DNA of 64,000 nt from Propionivibrio dicarboxylicus (GTDB lineage: Bacteria > Pseudomonadota > Gammaproteobacteria > Burkholderiales > Rhodocyclaceae): NCBI GenBank assembly GCA_945902805.1, contig CAMDMZ010000001.1, positions 1 through 64,000 of the forward strand. Reading direction: 5' to 3'. The translations under genes and the position numbers were made by a program. This document shows, piece after piece, positions 21,279 through 30,302 of this stretch. Numbering within the stretch: position 1 is the first letter of the stretch; each line of letters opens with the position of its first letter. The notes under the pieces are model-generated. The model had not been told where the DNA came from. It saw only the letters and a program-made list of their open reading frames with translations, and searched no databases.

Positions 21279-21583
21279 TTCAGTGCTCCTTGCACCTTGC
21301 CCTGGAAACCATAGACCTTGCGCTCCCCAGCGTAATCGACGAGTTCCACCGTGCGCGTCTGCCCCGGCTCGAAGCGCACCGCCGTGCCGGCGGCAATATT
21401 CAGCCGCATGCCGCGCGCGGCAGCGCGGTCAAAGGTCAGACCATCATTGGTCTCGAAGAAGTGGTAATGCGAGCCGACCTGAATCGGGCGATCACCGGTG
21501 TTTGCCACTTCAATCATGACCGTGCGGCGGCCGGCATTGAGTTCGATCTCTCCGACTTCGATCTTCATTTCGCCTGGAATCAT
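21275..21583 (-). CDS. ureB: Urease beta subunit UreB
   Basis: UreB (102 aa) is a structural subunit of the (ABC)3 urease. It has the typical start [19 protein letters not shown] and the [11 protein letters not shown] motif. I chose ATG 21583 because family members begin MIPGE; an in-frame ATG at 21598 adds five residues. Confidence 0.96.
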
Positions 21584-21590
21584 GATCACC

Positions 21591-21893
21591 TCACACAATC
21601 GGGTTATGAACGGTCACCAGTTTGGTGCCGTCGGGAAATGTGGCCTCGACCTGGATGTCGGGAATCATCTCTGGCACGCCTTCCATCACCTCGTCGCGCT
21701 TCAGCAGCGTGGTACCAAAGCTCATCAGCTCGGCCACGGTCTGCCCGTCGCGCGCGCCTTCGAGGATGCCGGCGCTGATGAAGGCCACCGCTTCCGGGTA
21801 GTTCAGCTTGAGGCCGCGTGCTTTGCGGCGCTCGGCCAGCAGCGCGGCGGTGAAGATGAGCAGCTTGTCTTTTTCTCTCGGCGTGAGTTCCAT
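21591..21893 (-). CDS. ureA: Urease gamma subunit UreA
   Basis: UreA (100 aa) begins with the family signature [35 protein letters not shown] and ends in the VTVHNPI region. It forms the small structural subunit with UreB and UreC. It is preceded by a good Shine-Dalgarno (AAGGAG) and lies 9 nt after ureD. Confidence 0.97.
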   Translation of the reverse strand: MELTPREKDKLLIFTAALLAERRKARGLKLNYPEAVAFISAGILEGARDGQTVAELMSFGTTLLKRDEVMEGVPEMIPDIQVEATFPDGTKLVTVHNPIV

Positions 21894-21902
21894 GTGTTCT
21901 CC

Positions 21903-22748
21903 TTACGTGTTCCAGATACGGGGTACGACCATTTCGCGGCCGATGAAGACGGGGCGCAAATATTGCCAAAGTTCGATGAACCATCGACGCGCCGCTTCGG
22001 CGGAATGGCCCAGATAACGGCCAACAAATAACTGCGGCAGTGCACTGACGCCCCATTGCGCGCCGACTTCGGTCGCGGCCACGGTGCGACAAGCACTCAA
22101 CACCTCGGGCGGCGTCGCGATGCCGGCGGCGAGCACCGTGCTACAGACACTGAAGCCGGCCAGGCCGATGGGTGAATGCAACAGAGGTGAGCCGCCGTTG
22201 ATGTGGCCGCGCTCATGCCACAAGGCTTGGCCGGCAAGCTGGATGTCGCTGGAGAGCCGCAGTGACCCGCGCTCGAAGCGTTCACCGCTGGCACGCCGGC
22301 CGAAGCAGATCGTCTCGACGCCAAGGTAACGGGCGCCCTCCTCCAGATCGACCACAGTACGCATGCGTGCCTGTGCGCCATCGAAGACGATGCTCTCCTG
22401 CGGCAACCATTCCGCCGTCCCGCCAGCACCGACTTTTATAGTCACAAGTTGCTCCGCCTCGGCACCGGCCGAGCGATACCACTTGCCGGCGCCGGGGGTG
22501 GTGAGCAGGACTTGCGCAGCGGCACCGACCTCGATGTCGATGCGCAACTGGTCGCCACCGCAGATGCCCGCTGGCGGATGCAGCACGATGGCGTGGCAGA
22601 GTTCCGGACCTTCGGGAAACAGCGCCTTCTGGATGCGCAGCGGACCGATGTGTTCGCGGTGCGCGAGAATGGTGCCGTCACCGCGCCGCTCGAAACCGAG
22701 ATCGAGCGATGCCTGCCAGGGGACGATGATCGGTTCGGCAAATTGCAT
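21903..22748 (-). CDS. ureD: Urease accessory protein UreD (UreH)
   Basis: UreD (281 aa) is the scaffold that binds apo-urease first. Motifs include HPPAGICGGDQLRIDIEVG, TTPGAGKWYRSAG, EWLPQESIVFDGA and WRPVFIGRE-like RPVFIGREM near the end. The segment [12 protein letters not shown] replaces a shorter family segment and is encoded by dispersed repeat copy 5 (22414-22437). It starts the ure gene block just downstream of urtE. Confidence 0.94.
   Translation of the reverse strand: MQFAEPIIVPWQASLDLGFERRGDGTILAHREHIGPLRIQKALFPEGPELCHAIVLHPPAGICGGDQLRIDIEVGAAAQVLLTTPGAGKWYRSAGAEAEQLVTIKVGAGGTAEWLPQESIVFDGAQARMRTVVDLEEGARYLGVETICFGRRASGERFERGSLRLSSDIQLAGQALWHERGHINGGSPLLHSPIGLAGFSVCSTVLAAGIATPPEVLSACRTVAATEVGAQWGVSALPQLFVGRYLGHSAEAARRWFIELWQYLRPVFIGREMVVPRIWNT
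22414..22437 (-). repeat. Dispersed repeat copy 5 (in frame in ureD)
   Basis: The plus strand reads GCCGTCCCGCCAGC then ACCGACTTTT. On the coding strand it gives KVGAGGTA, the opposite reading orientation from copies 1 and 4. Confidence 0.85.
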
Positions 22749-22781
22749 TGCGGCATGATAGAACCGAAATGCTCGCCTGCC

Positions 22782-23474
22782 TCACACGGCGAGCAACTCG
22801 CGCACCCCGTCCTTCGGCATGTCCTTCCCCGCCCCCCGCTTGATAATCTCACCACGTTCCATGACCAGATACTGATCAGCCAGACTCTCGGCGAAATCGT
22901 AATACTGCTCGACCAGCAGGATGGCCATGTTGCCTTCTTCGGCGAGCGTGCGGATGGCGCGTTCGATGTCCTTGATGATGGAAGGCTGGATGCCTTCGGT
23001 AGGCTCGTCGAGGATCAACAGGCGAGGCCCGAAGGCCAGCGCGCGGCCGATGGCAAGCTGCTGTTGCTGGCCGCCGGACAGGTCGCCGCCGCGCCGCTTC
23101 ATCATCTGCTTCAGGACGGGGAACATTTCGAAGATGCGCGGCGGAATTGGCGTGCCGCCGGGACGGGTGGCGAGTCCCATTTGCAGGTTCTCATCCACGG
23201 TCAGGCGCGGGAAGATCTCACGGCCTTGCGGTACGTAGCCAATGCCGGCCTTTACCCGCTCGTAGGAGGGCGCGTGGGTGATGTCCTTGCCATCGAAACT
23301 GATGCTGCCGGTCTTGACTTTGACTAGACCCATCAGCGATTTAAGAAGCGTGGTCTTACCCACGCCGTTGCGCCCAAGAAGGGTCGTCACTTCGCCAATC
23401 TTCGCCTCGAAGCTCAGATTGCGCAGGATGTGGCTGCCGCCGTAGTATTGGTTGAGGTTGTCGACTTTCAACAT
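22782..23474 (-). CDS. urtE: Urea ABC transporter ATP-binding protein UrtE
   Basis: UrtE (230 aa) is one of two LivF-like ATPases of the urea importer. It has Walker A GRNGVGKTTLLKSLMG, ABC signature LSGGQQQQLAIGRAL, and Walker B LLILDEPTEGIQPS; EGIQPSII is characteristic of UrtE. It starts 2 nt after urtD. Confidence 0.96.
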   Translation of the reverse strand: MLKVDNLNQYYGGSHILRNLSFEAKIGEVTTLLGRNGVGKTTLLKSLMGLVKVKTGSISFDGKDITHAPSYERVKAGIGYVPQGREIFPRLTVDENLQMGLATRPGGTPIPPRIFEMFPVLKQMMKRRGGDLSGGQQQQLAIGRALAFGPRLLILDEPTEGIQPSIIKDIERAIRTLAEEGNMAILLVEQYYDFAESLADQYLVMERGEIIKRGAGKDMPKDGVRELLAV

Positions 23475-23476
23475 GA

Positions 23477-24211
23477 TCAGCGTCCCAAATAGACCTCGAT
23501 GACGCGTTGGTCATTCTGCACTGTCGCCAAGTCGCCTTCAGCCAGTACCGAGCCTTCGTGCAGCACCGTGACCTTGCCGCCGAGCTGTTCGATGAAGGCC
23601 ATGTCGTGCTCGACCACCACCAGCGAATGCTTGCCCGCCAGCGACTTGAACAGTTCGCCGGTGCGCGCGGTTTCGTCATCGGTCATGCCGGCGACCGGCT
23701 CGTCCAACAGCAGTAGTTTCGGGTCCTGCATCAGCAGCATGCCAATTTCCAGCCACTGCTTCTGACCGTGGGAAAGCAGGCCGGCCTGGCGCTCCGATTC
23801 GCTTTCGAGGCGGATCTGGCGCAACACGCCAAGCACCTTGTCGCGGTCGTCATGCGAGAGCCAGGCGAAGAGGCTGGTGCGTGCGCGCTTGTCCATCTTC
23901 ATCGCCAGTTCGAGGTTTTCGAACACCGTGAGGTTCTCGAAGATGGTCGGCTTCTGGAACTTGCGGCCGATGCCCAGGTCGGCGATTGCGGCTTCCGTCA
24001 TGCGCCGCACGTCGATGGTTTGGTCGAACATGACCTTGCCGCGATCGGCGCGGGTCTTGCCGGTAATGACATCCATCATCGTGGTTTTACCGGCGCCGTT
24101 GGGTCCGATGATGCAGCGTAATTCCCCGACGTCGATATCAAGCGAGAGATTGTTCAAGGCGCGAAAGCCGTCGAAGCTGACCGTAACCTCATGCAGATAG
24201 AGGATGCTCAT
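23477..24211 (-). CDS. urtD: Urea ABC transporter ATP-binding protein UrtD
   Basis: UrtD (244 aa) is the LivG-like ATPase: Walker A GPNGAGKTTMMDVITG, signature LSHGQKQWLEIG (SHGQKQ is typical of UrtD), and Walker B LLLLDEPVAGMTDDE. The start MSILYLHEVTVSFDG at 24211 overlaps the urtC stop (ATGA). An upstream in-frame ATG at 24274 lies inside urtC and is unlikely. Confidence 0.96.
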   Translation of the reverse strand: MSILYLHEVTVSFDGFRALNNLSLDIDVGELRCIIGPNGAGKTTMMDVITGKTRADRGKVMFDQTIDVRRMTEAAIADLGIGRKFQKPTIFENLTVFENLELAMKMDKRARTSLFAWLSHDDRDKVLGVLRQIRLESESERQAGLLSHGQKQWLEIGMLLMQDPKLLLLDEPVAGMTDDETARTGELFKSLAGKHSLVVVEHDMAFIEQLGGKVTVLHEGSVLAEGDLATVQNDQRVIEVYLGR

Positions 24212-25320
24212 TTGGCAGCCCTCCGCGTCTCTTGAATCTGGTTCCACAAGCCAACGACGCCATTGGGTAGCCAAAGCGTGACCACCACGAATAAGGCACC
24301 GAGGAAGAACAGCCAGTACTCAGGGAAGGCCTGGGTGAAGAAGCTCTTGGACAGGTTGACGATGAAAGCGCCAATCACTGGCCCGATCAGCGTGGCGCGG
24401 CCGCCGACTGCCACCCAGATGGCGATCTCGATCGAGTTCGCGGTCGACATCTCACCAGGATTGATGATGCCGACCTGCGGCACGTAGAGCGCACCGGCGA
24501 TGCCACAGAGCAGCGCGGAGACCGTCCAGATCGACAGCTTGTAGTAGAGCGGGTTGTAGCCGAGGAACATGGTGCGCGATTCGGCATCGCGGATCGCCGC
24601 CAGCACGCGGCCGAACTTGGAGGTGACGATGTAGCGGCCGAGCACCAGCGTCGCCATCAGCAACAGTGCCGAGAGCGCGAACAGCGCGACCCGCATTTCC
24701 GGTGCGGTGATCGGGTAGCCAAGGATGCGTTTGAAATCGGTGAAGCCGTTGTTGCCGCCGAACCCGGTCTCGTTGCGGAAGAAAAGCAGCATCGCGGCGA
24801 AGGTCAGCGCCTGAGTGATGATGGAGAAATACACGCCCTTGATCCGCGAGCGGAAGGCGAAGAAGCCGAAGATGAAAGCGATCAGCGCCGGCACGACAAG
24901 GACCAGCACGAGCACCCAGAGAATGGAATCCGAACCAGTCCAGTACCACGGCAGTTCCTTCCAGTCGAGGAAGACCATGAAGTCCGGCAGGTCGGACTGG
25001 TAGGAACCGTCGCGCCCGATCTGGCGCATCAAATACATGCCGAAGGCGTAGCCACCCAACGCGAAGAACAGGCCATGGCCTAGCGACAGAATGCCAGCGT
25101 AGCCCCAGATCAGGTCCATGGCGACTGCGACGATGGCGTAGCACATGATCTTGCCGATCAGCGTGATCGCATAGCTGGAAACATGGAACAGGCTGCCCGC
25201 CGGCACCAGCAGATGCAGCATCGGCAGCAGAACGAGCGAAATCGCAGCGAAGACAGCGAGGCCGATCCAGCCGGACTTCGGCGTGGCTTGCAGAAAGCGG
25301 ATGATGAAAGGTGTTCTCAT
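24208..25320 (-). CDS. urtC: Urea ABC transporter permease UrtC
   Basis: UrtC (370 aa) is a LivM-type inner-membrane permease with multiple transmembrane helices and the conserved AMDLIWGYAGILSLGHGLFFALGGYAFGMYLM and FGRVLAAIRDAESRTMFLGYN segments; the latter is the coupling-helix region. It overlaps urtB and urtD by 4 nt. Confidence 0.96.
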   Translation of the reverse strand: MRTPFIIRFLQATPKSGWIGLAVFAAISLVLLPMLHLLVPAGSLFHVSSYAITLIGKIMCYAIVAVAMDLIWGYAGILSLGHGLFFALGGYAFGMYLMRQIGRDGSYQSDLPDFMVFLDWKELPWYWTGSDSILWVLVLVLVVPALIAFIFGFFAFRSRIKGVYFSIITQALTFAAMLLFFRNETGFGGNNGFTDFKRILGYPITAPEMRVALFALSALLLMATLVLGRYIVTSKFGRVLAAIRDAESRTMFLGYNPLYYKLSIWTVSALLCGIAGALYVPQVGIINPGEMSTANSIEIAIWVAVGGRATLIGPVIGAFIVNLSKSFFTQAFPEYWLFFLGALFVVVTLWLPNGVVGLWNQIQETRRAAK

Positions 25321-26819
25321 GACTCTACAAACCTTCCCTTGAGGGCAAACAAGCCCTGCGGACGCTTCTGGATGAAGACGATGATGAATACCAGCACCAC
25401 GATCTTGGCCACTACCGCGCCGGCCCAGCTCTCAAGAAACTTGCTGAAGATACCGAGGCCAAGCGCTGCCCAGACCGCGCCGGCCAGTTGCCCGACGCCG
25501 CCGAGCACCACCACCATGAAGGAATCGACGATGTAGCCTTGACCCATGTCGGGACCGACGTTGGCGATCTGCGACAAGGCCACGCCACCCAGACCGGCAA
25601 TACCGGCACCGAGCGCAAAGGAGACGGTATCGATGCGCGCGGTCGGGACACCGACGCAACCCGCCATGGGCCGGTTCTGCGTCACGGCGCGCACGAACAT
25701 GCCGAGCCGCGTCTTGTTCATCAGCGCCCAGACCAGCACGAGCACGAAGAGCGAGAAACCGATGATGACGATGCGATTCAGCGGCAAAGTGATGGAAGGC
25801 AGGATCTCCAAACCGCCCGACATCCACGACGGGTTGGCCAGCTCAACGTTCTGCGCACCGAAGATCACGCGGGCCGCCTGGATCAACATCAGCGAGAGGC
25901 CCCAGGTGGCCAGCAGGGTTTCCAGCGGACGGCCATACAGCCAGCGGATCACCGTGCGTTCGAGCAGCACGCCGACACCGGCAGCAGCAAAGAATGCGAC
26001 CGGAACGGCGACGAGTACATACCAGTCGAGCTGCGCCGGGAAGTAGTTGCGGAAGACGCCCTGCACCGCAAAGGTGGCATAGGCGCCGATCATCAGCAAC
26101 TCGCCGTGCGCCATGTTGATCACGCCCATCACGCCGTAGGTGATCGCCAGCCCCAATGCCGCCAGGAGCAGGATGCTGCCCAGACTGAGGCCCGAGAAGA
26201 TCTTGCCCACCGTCTCGGCAAAGGTCATCCGATCCTTCACTTCCAGATAGGCCTGAAAAGCGGCGCGCCGCACCAACGACTCGGCTTCGTTGGCTTCTTC
26301 CGACTGTGCCTTGAGCACCGCCTTGATGTTGGGATCAGAACTCCCCGCCAGCACCTTGGCGGCAGCGATGCGTACGTTCATGTCGGCGTGCTTGAGCGTC
26401 GCCAGGGCATGAGCTTCGGCCAGCATGCCCTTGATCTTGGGATCGCGTTCGTTTTCCAGCGCCTTGGCCAGCATCGGCGCCTGGCTGGCATCGGCTTTTG
26501 CCGCCACCTCGCGTGTCGCCTTGAGACGAACCACCGGATCAGGATCGAACAGTTTCAGACCGGCGAGTGCGCCATCTATTTCGCGGCGAACGCGATTGTT
26601 GATCGAAATTTCCTCGCCTTTGTCATTCTTCAGCGTACCGGCGGCAAGCTCCTGCAAGAGCGTCATAGCCTCCGGCTCCGCGCTTTGCGCGAGCTTGCGG
26701 ATAGCGGCGATCTTGTCTTCAGACTCTTCGGCCGCAAGCTGTTTGACCACGGCGGGGTCAATACCCGCGTGGGCGAAAAAGCTCAGGCAGAAGAAAAGTG
26801 TGAAGAGAAGATGGCGCAT
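25317..26819 (-). CDS. urtB: Urea ABC transporter permease UrtB
   Basis: UrtB (500 aa) has a signal peptide (MRHLLFTLFFCLSFFAHAG), a roughly 180-residue periplasmic helical-repeat domain known from proteobacterial UrtB, then the LivH-type permease (ALGLAITYGVMGVINMAHGELLMIGAYAT). I placed the start at 26819 because it opens the signal peptide. An in-frame ATG at 26867 would prefix 16 residues translated from the dispersed repeat (AVPPAPTF). Confidence 0.94.
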   Translation of the reverse strand: MRHLLFTLFFCLSFFAHAGIDPAVVKQLAAEESEDKIAAIRKLAQSAEPEAMTLLQELAAGTLKNDKGEEISINNRVRREIDGALAGLKLFDPDPVVRLKATREVAAKADASQAPMLAKALENERDPKIKGMLAEAHALATLKHADMNVRIAAAKVLAGSSDPNIKAVLKAQSEEANEAESLVRRAAFQAYLEVKDRMTFAETVGKIFSGLSLGSILLLAALGLAITYGVMGVINMAHGELLMIGAYATFAVQGVFRNYFPAQLDWYVLVAVPVAFFAAAGVGVLLERTVIRWLYGRPLETLLATWGLSLMLIQAARVIFGAQNVELANPSWMSGGLEILPSITLPLNRIVIIGFSLFVLVLVWALMNKTRLGMFVRAVTQNRPMAGCVGVPTARIDTVSFALGAGIAGLGGVALSQIANVGPDMGQGYIVDSFMVVVLGGVGQLAGAVWAALGLGIFSKFLESWAGAVVAKIVVLVFIIVFIQKRPQGLFALKGRFVES

Positions 26820-26831
26820 GGTGTGTGTGTA

Positions 26832-26877
26832 GAAAGTCGGTGCTGGCGGGACGGCGCACAACGCCATCCCACCAGCA
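26832..26877 (-). terminator. Dispersed repeat copy 6 forming a hairpin between urtA and urtB
   Basis: On the minus (sense) strand the arms TGCTGGTGGGATGGCG and CGCCGTCCCGCCAGCA pair at 14 of 16 positions around a 5-nt loop, followed by CCGACTTTC. The downstream arm is the dispersed repeat (26832-26856). It probably gives partial termination or RNA stabilisation after urtA, so the binding protein is made in excess of the permeases. Confidence 0.65.
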
Positions 26878-26885
26878 AAACCTAA

Positions 26886-28154
26886 TTATTTACCTTCGGG
26901 CTCGTCCTTCTTCTTGTCGTTGCCGGGGATGTAAGGCGACCACGGAGCGGCCTTAACCGGACCCGGCGTCTTCCAGACGACGTTGAACTGGCCATCGGCC
27001 TTCACTTCGCCGATGAACACCGGCTTGTGCAGGTGGTGGTTCTTCTCGTCCATCTTGGCGACAAAGCCCGACGGTGCCTTCATCGACAGACCACCGATGG
27101 CGGCAATAACCTTGTCGGTGTCCGTGCTCTTGGCCTTTTCGACTGCCTGCTTCCACAGGTGGATACCGATGTAGGTGGCTTCCATCGGGTCGTTCGTCAC
27201 GACCTTGTCAGCATTCGGCAGCTTCTGCTTCTTGGCCCAGTCCTTGTACATCTTGATGAACTTGTCATTCTCGCCATTCTTCAGCGACATGAAGTAGTTC
27301 CACGAGGCCAGATGGCCGACCAGCGGCTTGGTATCCACGCCGCGTAGTTCCTCTTCACCCACCGAGAACGCCACCACCGGCACGTCGGTCGCCTTCAGGC
27401 CGGCATTGCCGAGTTCCTTATAGAAAGGCACGTTGGAGTCGCCGTTGATGGTCGAGATCACCGCCGTCTTCTTGCCTTCCGAAGCGAACTTCTTGATCTT
27501 GGCGATGATGGTCTGGTAATCGCTATGGCCGAACGGCGTGTAGTCCTCCATGATGTCGGCATCGGCGACACCCTTGGACTTGAGGAAGGCGCGCAGGATC
27601 TTGTTGGTCGTGCGCGGATAGACATAGTCGGTACCGAGCAGGACGAAGCGCTTGGCTTCGCCCCCGTCTTTGCTCATCAGGTATTCAGTAGCGGGGATGG
27701 CTTGCTGGTTGGGCGCGGCGCCGGTGTAGAAGACATTCTTTTCCAGTTCCTCGCCCTCGTACTGAACAGGATAGAACAACAGGCTGTTGAGCTCCTTGAA
27801 CACCGGGTTCACCGACTTGCGCGAGACCGAGGTCCAGCAGCCGAAGACCACGGCAACCTTGTCCTGCGAGATCAGCTGGCGGGCCTTTTCGGCGAACAGC
27901 GGCCAGTTGGATGCCGGGTCGACGACCACCGGCTCCAGCTTCTTGCCCATCACGCCGCCGGCCTTGTTGATTTCCTCAATGGTCATCAGCGCGGTTTCTT
28001 TCAGCGCGGTCTCGGAAATTGCCATGGTGCCCGACAGCGAATGCAGGATACCGACCTTGATGGTGTCGGCAGCGATCGCCGGTGCCGAAGCAAAGCCGGC
28101 GGCGGCGAAGGCGAGGGAAACAGCAGTAGCCTTGATGAAGTTGCGACGTTGCAT
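26886..28154 (-). CDS. urtA: Urea ABC transporter substrate-binding protein UrtA
   Basis: UrtA (422 aa) captures urea in the periplasm. It has an N-terminal export signal with RRNFIK (Tat-like) and an AxA cleavage region (APAIAA), then the UrtA family core: VGILHSLSGTMAISET, DPASNWPLFAEKARQLI, FGCWTSVSRKSVNPVF, LLFYPVQYEGEE. It is the promoter-proximal gene of urtABCDE. Confidence 0.96.
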   Translation of the reverse strand: MQRRNFIKATAVSLAFAAAGFASAPAIAADTIKVGILHSLSGTMAISETALKETALMTIEEINKAGGVMGKKLEPVVVDPASNWPLFAEKARQLISQDKVAVVFGCWTSVSRKSVNPVFKELNSLLFYPVQYEGEELEKNVFYTGAAPNQQAIPATEYLMSKDGGEAKRFVLLGTDYVYPRTTNKILRAFLKSKGVADADIMEDYTPFGHSDYQTIIAKIKKFASEGKKTAVISTINGDSNVPFYKELGNAGLKATDVPVVAFSVGEEELRGVDTKPLVGHLASWNYFMSLKNGENDKFIKMYKDWAKKQKLPNADKVVTNDPMEATYIGIHLWKQAVEKAKSTDTDKVIAAIGGLSMKAPSGFVAKMDEKNHHLHKPVFIGEVKADGQFNVVWKTPGPVKAAPWSPYIPGNDKKKDEPEGK

Positions 28155-28221
28155 GGAAAGCCCCTTATTTGGAGTGGATGGAGAATCAGTTACCGCAGTC
28201 GTTGCGGTGCATGTTCTCTAT

Positions 28222-28237
28222 AGCGAGGGTCGTGCCA
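28222..28237 (-). promoter_or_regulatory. Sigma54-type promoter of urtA
   Basis: On the minus strand TGGCACGACCCTCGCT has GG and GC spaced by 10 nt, as in the -24/-12 consensus TGGCACG-N4-TTGCW. It lies about 68 nt upstream of the urtA ATG. Urea uptake under NtrC/RpoN control is well known in proteobacteria. A matching NtrC enhancer site was not clearly identified. Confidence 0.6.
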
Positions 28238-28348
28238 TGTCCTTAAGAATCGCAAATATTAGTCACAACACACTGTTCTATATTGACTTTTTTCGCGACC
28301 GTCCATCCTGAGTCCGGATCACCCCATGCACCAGCTTGGACACAATAG

Positions 28349-28386
28349 AAAAAGGCGGCACACCATTTCGGTGCGCCGCCTTTGTT
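28349..28386 (-). terminator. Intrinsic terminator after the DUF2892 gene
   Basis: On the minus strand a strong GC stem (AAAGGCGGCGCACC paired with GGTGTGCCGCCTTT) around GAAAT is followed by TTTCT. It separates the DUF2892 gene from the urt promoter. Confidence 0.8.
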
Positions 28387-28409
28387 GGAAGCCTCAGAAC
28401 GACGGAGCT

Positions 28410-28607
28410 TCAGCCTTCTTTTTTCATCGGGCAAGTATTCATGCCCAGCAGCGGATAGAAGGGGCAGAAACCCATGGCGCCGGTGGCCAGGGGAACGATG
28501 CCGATCCAGGCCCATACCGGTCCGCCGAGTAGGGCAGCCCAAGCGATGAGGCCGAGGCCGGCGACGATACGCAGAATGCGGTCTATGCCGCCAACGTTTG
28601 CTTTCAT
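28410..28607 (-). CDS. DUF2892 small membrane protein
   Basis: This 65-residue protein matches the DUF2892 (YgaP transmembrane-like) pattern: VGGIDRILRIVAGLGLIAWA, a second hydrophobic helix, then GFCPFYPLLGMNTCPMKK with two cysteines. Such proteins often accompany rhodanese or Crp/Fnr genes. ATG 28607 follows GGAGATC and fits the family; the longer open frame from 28694 does not. Confidence 0.88.
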   Translation of the reverse strand: MKANVGGIDRILRIVAGLGLIAWAALLGGPVWAWIGIVPLATGAMGFCPFYPLLGMNTCPMKKEG

Positions 28608-28690
28608 GGTGATCTCCTTTGGGGTGAGTGAGCGTGGAGTGCATCCTACGCAGCAACTGCTGCGGTGTATGTAACCAATGTCACACGGCC

Positions 28691-29344
28691 TCACGTACTG
28701 GCTGCAGCAACTATCCTCAGCCTGGCCGGATCAAGAATCTCGACTTGCTCGCGCCCCAACCGAACCAGCCCCTGGTCGGCAAAACTCTTGAGCAGGCGGC
28801 TGACGATTTCGCGCACGCTGCCCAGTTCGTCGGCAAGTTGTTGATGGGTGGTCTGCACCACGCGGCCTTTGCCGAGCAGGAGGTTGGCGAGTCGTTGGTC
28901 AAGTTTGCGGAACGCCACTTCTTCGATCAACTGCATCAAATCAGCCATGCGCTCCGAAAACAGATTAAATACAAAGGTACGAAATGCCGGCTCGGCCATC
29001 AATTCGTCAAACAAAGGACGCGGCAGGAATGCCAGGCGTGTCGGCGCCAGGGTCGTACCGCGCGCGTTGTAGTCGGTATGGCCGAGCAGGCAGCTCGAGG
29101 TAATCACGCAGCTTTCGCCAGGCAATACACGATAGAGCGGAAGTTCGCGACCATTGGGCGCCGCCTTGACGACGCGAATAGCGCCTTCCAGCACGAAAGG
29201 AAAACCCTGGCAGGGCTGGCGTTCATCGAACAGCACCGTACCTGCGGGCAGGGTCATGGTCTGCATCTGCGCCAAGACTCGCGCCCGCAGTTCGGCTGGC
29301 AGTTCGGCCAGCACCGGATAGAGCACGTCCAGTGGCTCGCTCAC
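28691..29344 (-). CDS. Crp/Fnr family transcriptional regulator
   Basis: The 217-residue regulator has an N-terminal cyclic-nucleotide-binding-like domain (GTVLFDERQPCQGFPFVLEGAIRV, GESCVITSSCLLG) and a C-terminal winged helix (THQQLADELGSVREIVSRLLKSF). It lacks the N-terminal cysteine cluster of FNR, so it is not an oxygen sensor of that type. The DUF2892 gene is immediately downstream and a likely target. The gene overlaps xthA by 4 nt. Confidence 0.9.
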   Translation of the reverse strand: MSEPLDVLYPVLAELPAELRARVLAQMQTMTLPAGTVLFDERQPCQGFPFVLEGAIRVVKAAPNGRELPLYRVLPGESCVITSSCLLGHTDYNARGTTLAPTRLAFLPRPLFDELMAEPAFRTFVFNLFSERMADLMQLIEEVAFRKLDQRLANLLLGKGRVVQTTHQQLADELGSVREIVSRLLKSFADQGLVRLGREQVEILDPARLRIVAAAST

Positions 29345-30105
29345 GCCAACTCCGCGATCACGGGCGCATGGTCGGAGGGCCGCTCGAGCTTGCGTGGGGC
29401 CTTGTCAATCTGGCAAGTGCGACAAAGTGGCACAAGGGGCGCCGAAATCAGAATGTGATCGATGCGCAAACCCTGGTTGCGGCGAAAACCGAGCATGCGG
29501 TAATCCCACCAAGAATAGCTCTTCTCGGCTTGCTCGAAAAGCCGGAACGAATCGCTCAGCCCAAGGTCCAGCAGACCACGGAACGCAGCCCGCTCGGGTT
29601 CGCTGCACAGGATTTGGTCCTTCCAGGCCGCTGGATCATGCACATCACGATCATCCGGTGCGATGTTGTAGTCGCCGAGCAATGCCAGCTTGGGGTAGCG
29701 CACCAACTCCTCACGCAACCAGTCGGTCAGGGCCGCAAACCACGCCAGCTTGTAGGCATACTTGTCGGAACCAACCGCCTGACCATTGGGCATGTAGCCG
29801 CAAACCACGCGCACGCCATCCAGAGTTGCGGCGATCACCCGCTTCTGCTCGTCGGCAAAGCCCGGGATGTCGCGCTGGACATCGCTGACTTCACCGCGGC
29901 TCAGCAGGGCCACGCCGTTGTAGGTCTTCTGCCCGTTGTGCAGCGCCCGGTAACCGGCGGCTTCAAGCTCGGCAAACGGAAAGCCCTTGTCCTCCGTCTT
30001 GGTCTCTTGCAGACACAATGCATCCGGCTCATGGGTCGCGAGCCAGTCGAGCACGTGCGGCAGGCGTACCTTCAACGAGTTGACATTCCAGGTGGCGATC
30101 CTCAC
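29341..30105 (-). CDS. xthA: Exodeoxyribonuclease III
   Basis: The 254-residue AP endonuclease/3'-exonuclease repairs abasic sites. It shows the ExoIII signatures MRIATWNVNSLKVRLPHVLDW, LCLQETKTEDKGFP, GDYNIAPDDRDVHDP, and the C-terminal catalytic SDHAPVIAEL. It is divergent from the nucleotidyltransferase cassette. Confidence 0.95.
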   Translation of the reverse strand: MRIATWNVNSLKVRLPHVLDWLATHEPDALCLQETKTEDKGFPFAELEAAGYRALHNGQKTYNGVALLSRGEVSDVQRDIPGFADEQKRVIAATLDGVRVVCGYMPNGQAVGSDKYAYKLAWFAALTDWLREELVRYPKLALLGDYNIAPDDRDVHDPAAWKDQILCSEPERAAFRGLLDLGLSDSFRLFEQAEKSYSWWDYRMLGFRRNQGLRIDHILISAPLVPLCRTCQIDKAPRKLERPSDHAPVIAELA

Positions 30106-30302
30106 AGTGGTATCTCACCTGATATTTGCACGGCATATGCTTTCATTTTTCGAACGTCAGCGACGTAGATTTATGGTGTTGGTCACATTCTGCCAGCGTT
30201 GTCGATACCAGAACAAGAATCAAACTATTGCGGCAGGTTCTGCGGTCGATATCTAATGCAGCATCCTCCCTCCTCAAACGCTGAAGTGCGACGCAACACT
30301 AA

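Noticed and set aside
26820-26867. Upstream start for urtB adding [16 protein letters not shown].
   Set aside because: The extension would be translated repeat sequence in front of a good signal peptide beginning at 26819.
25488-26885. Long plus-strand open frame (465 codons) opposite urtB.
   Set aside because: It is an antisense shadow rich in His/Arg/Gln/Asp with no recognisable domain.
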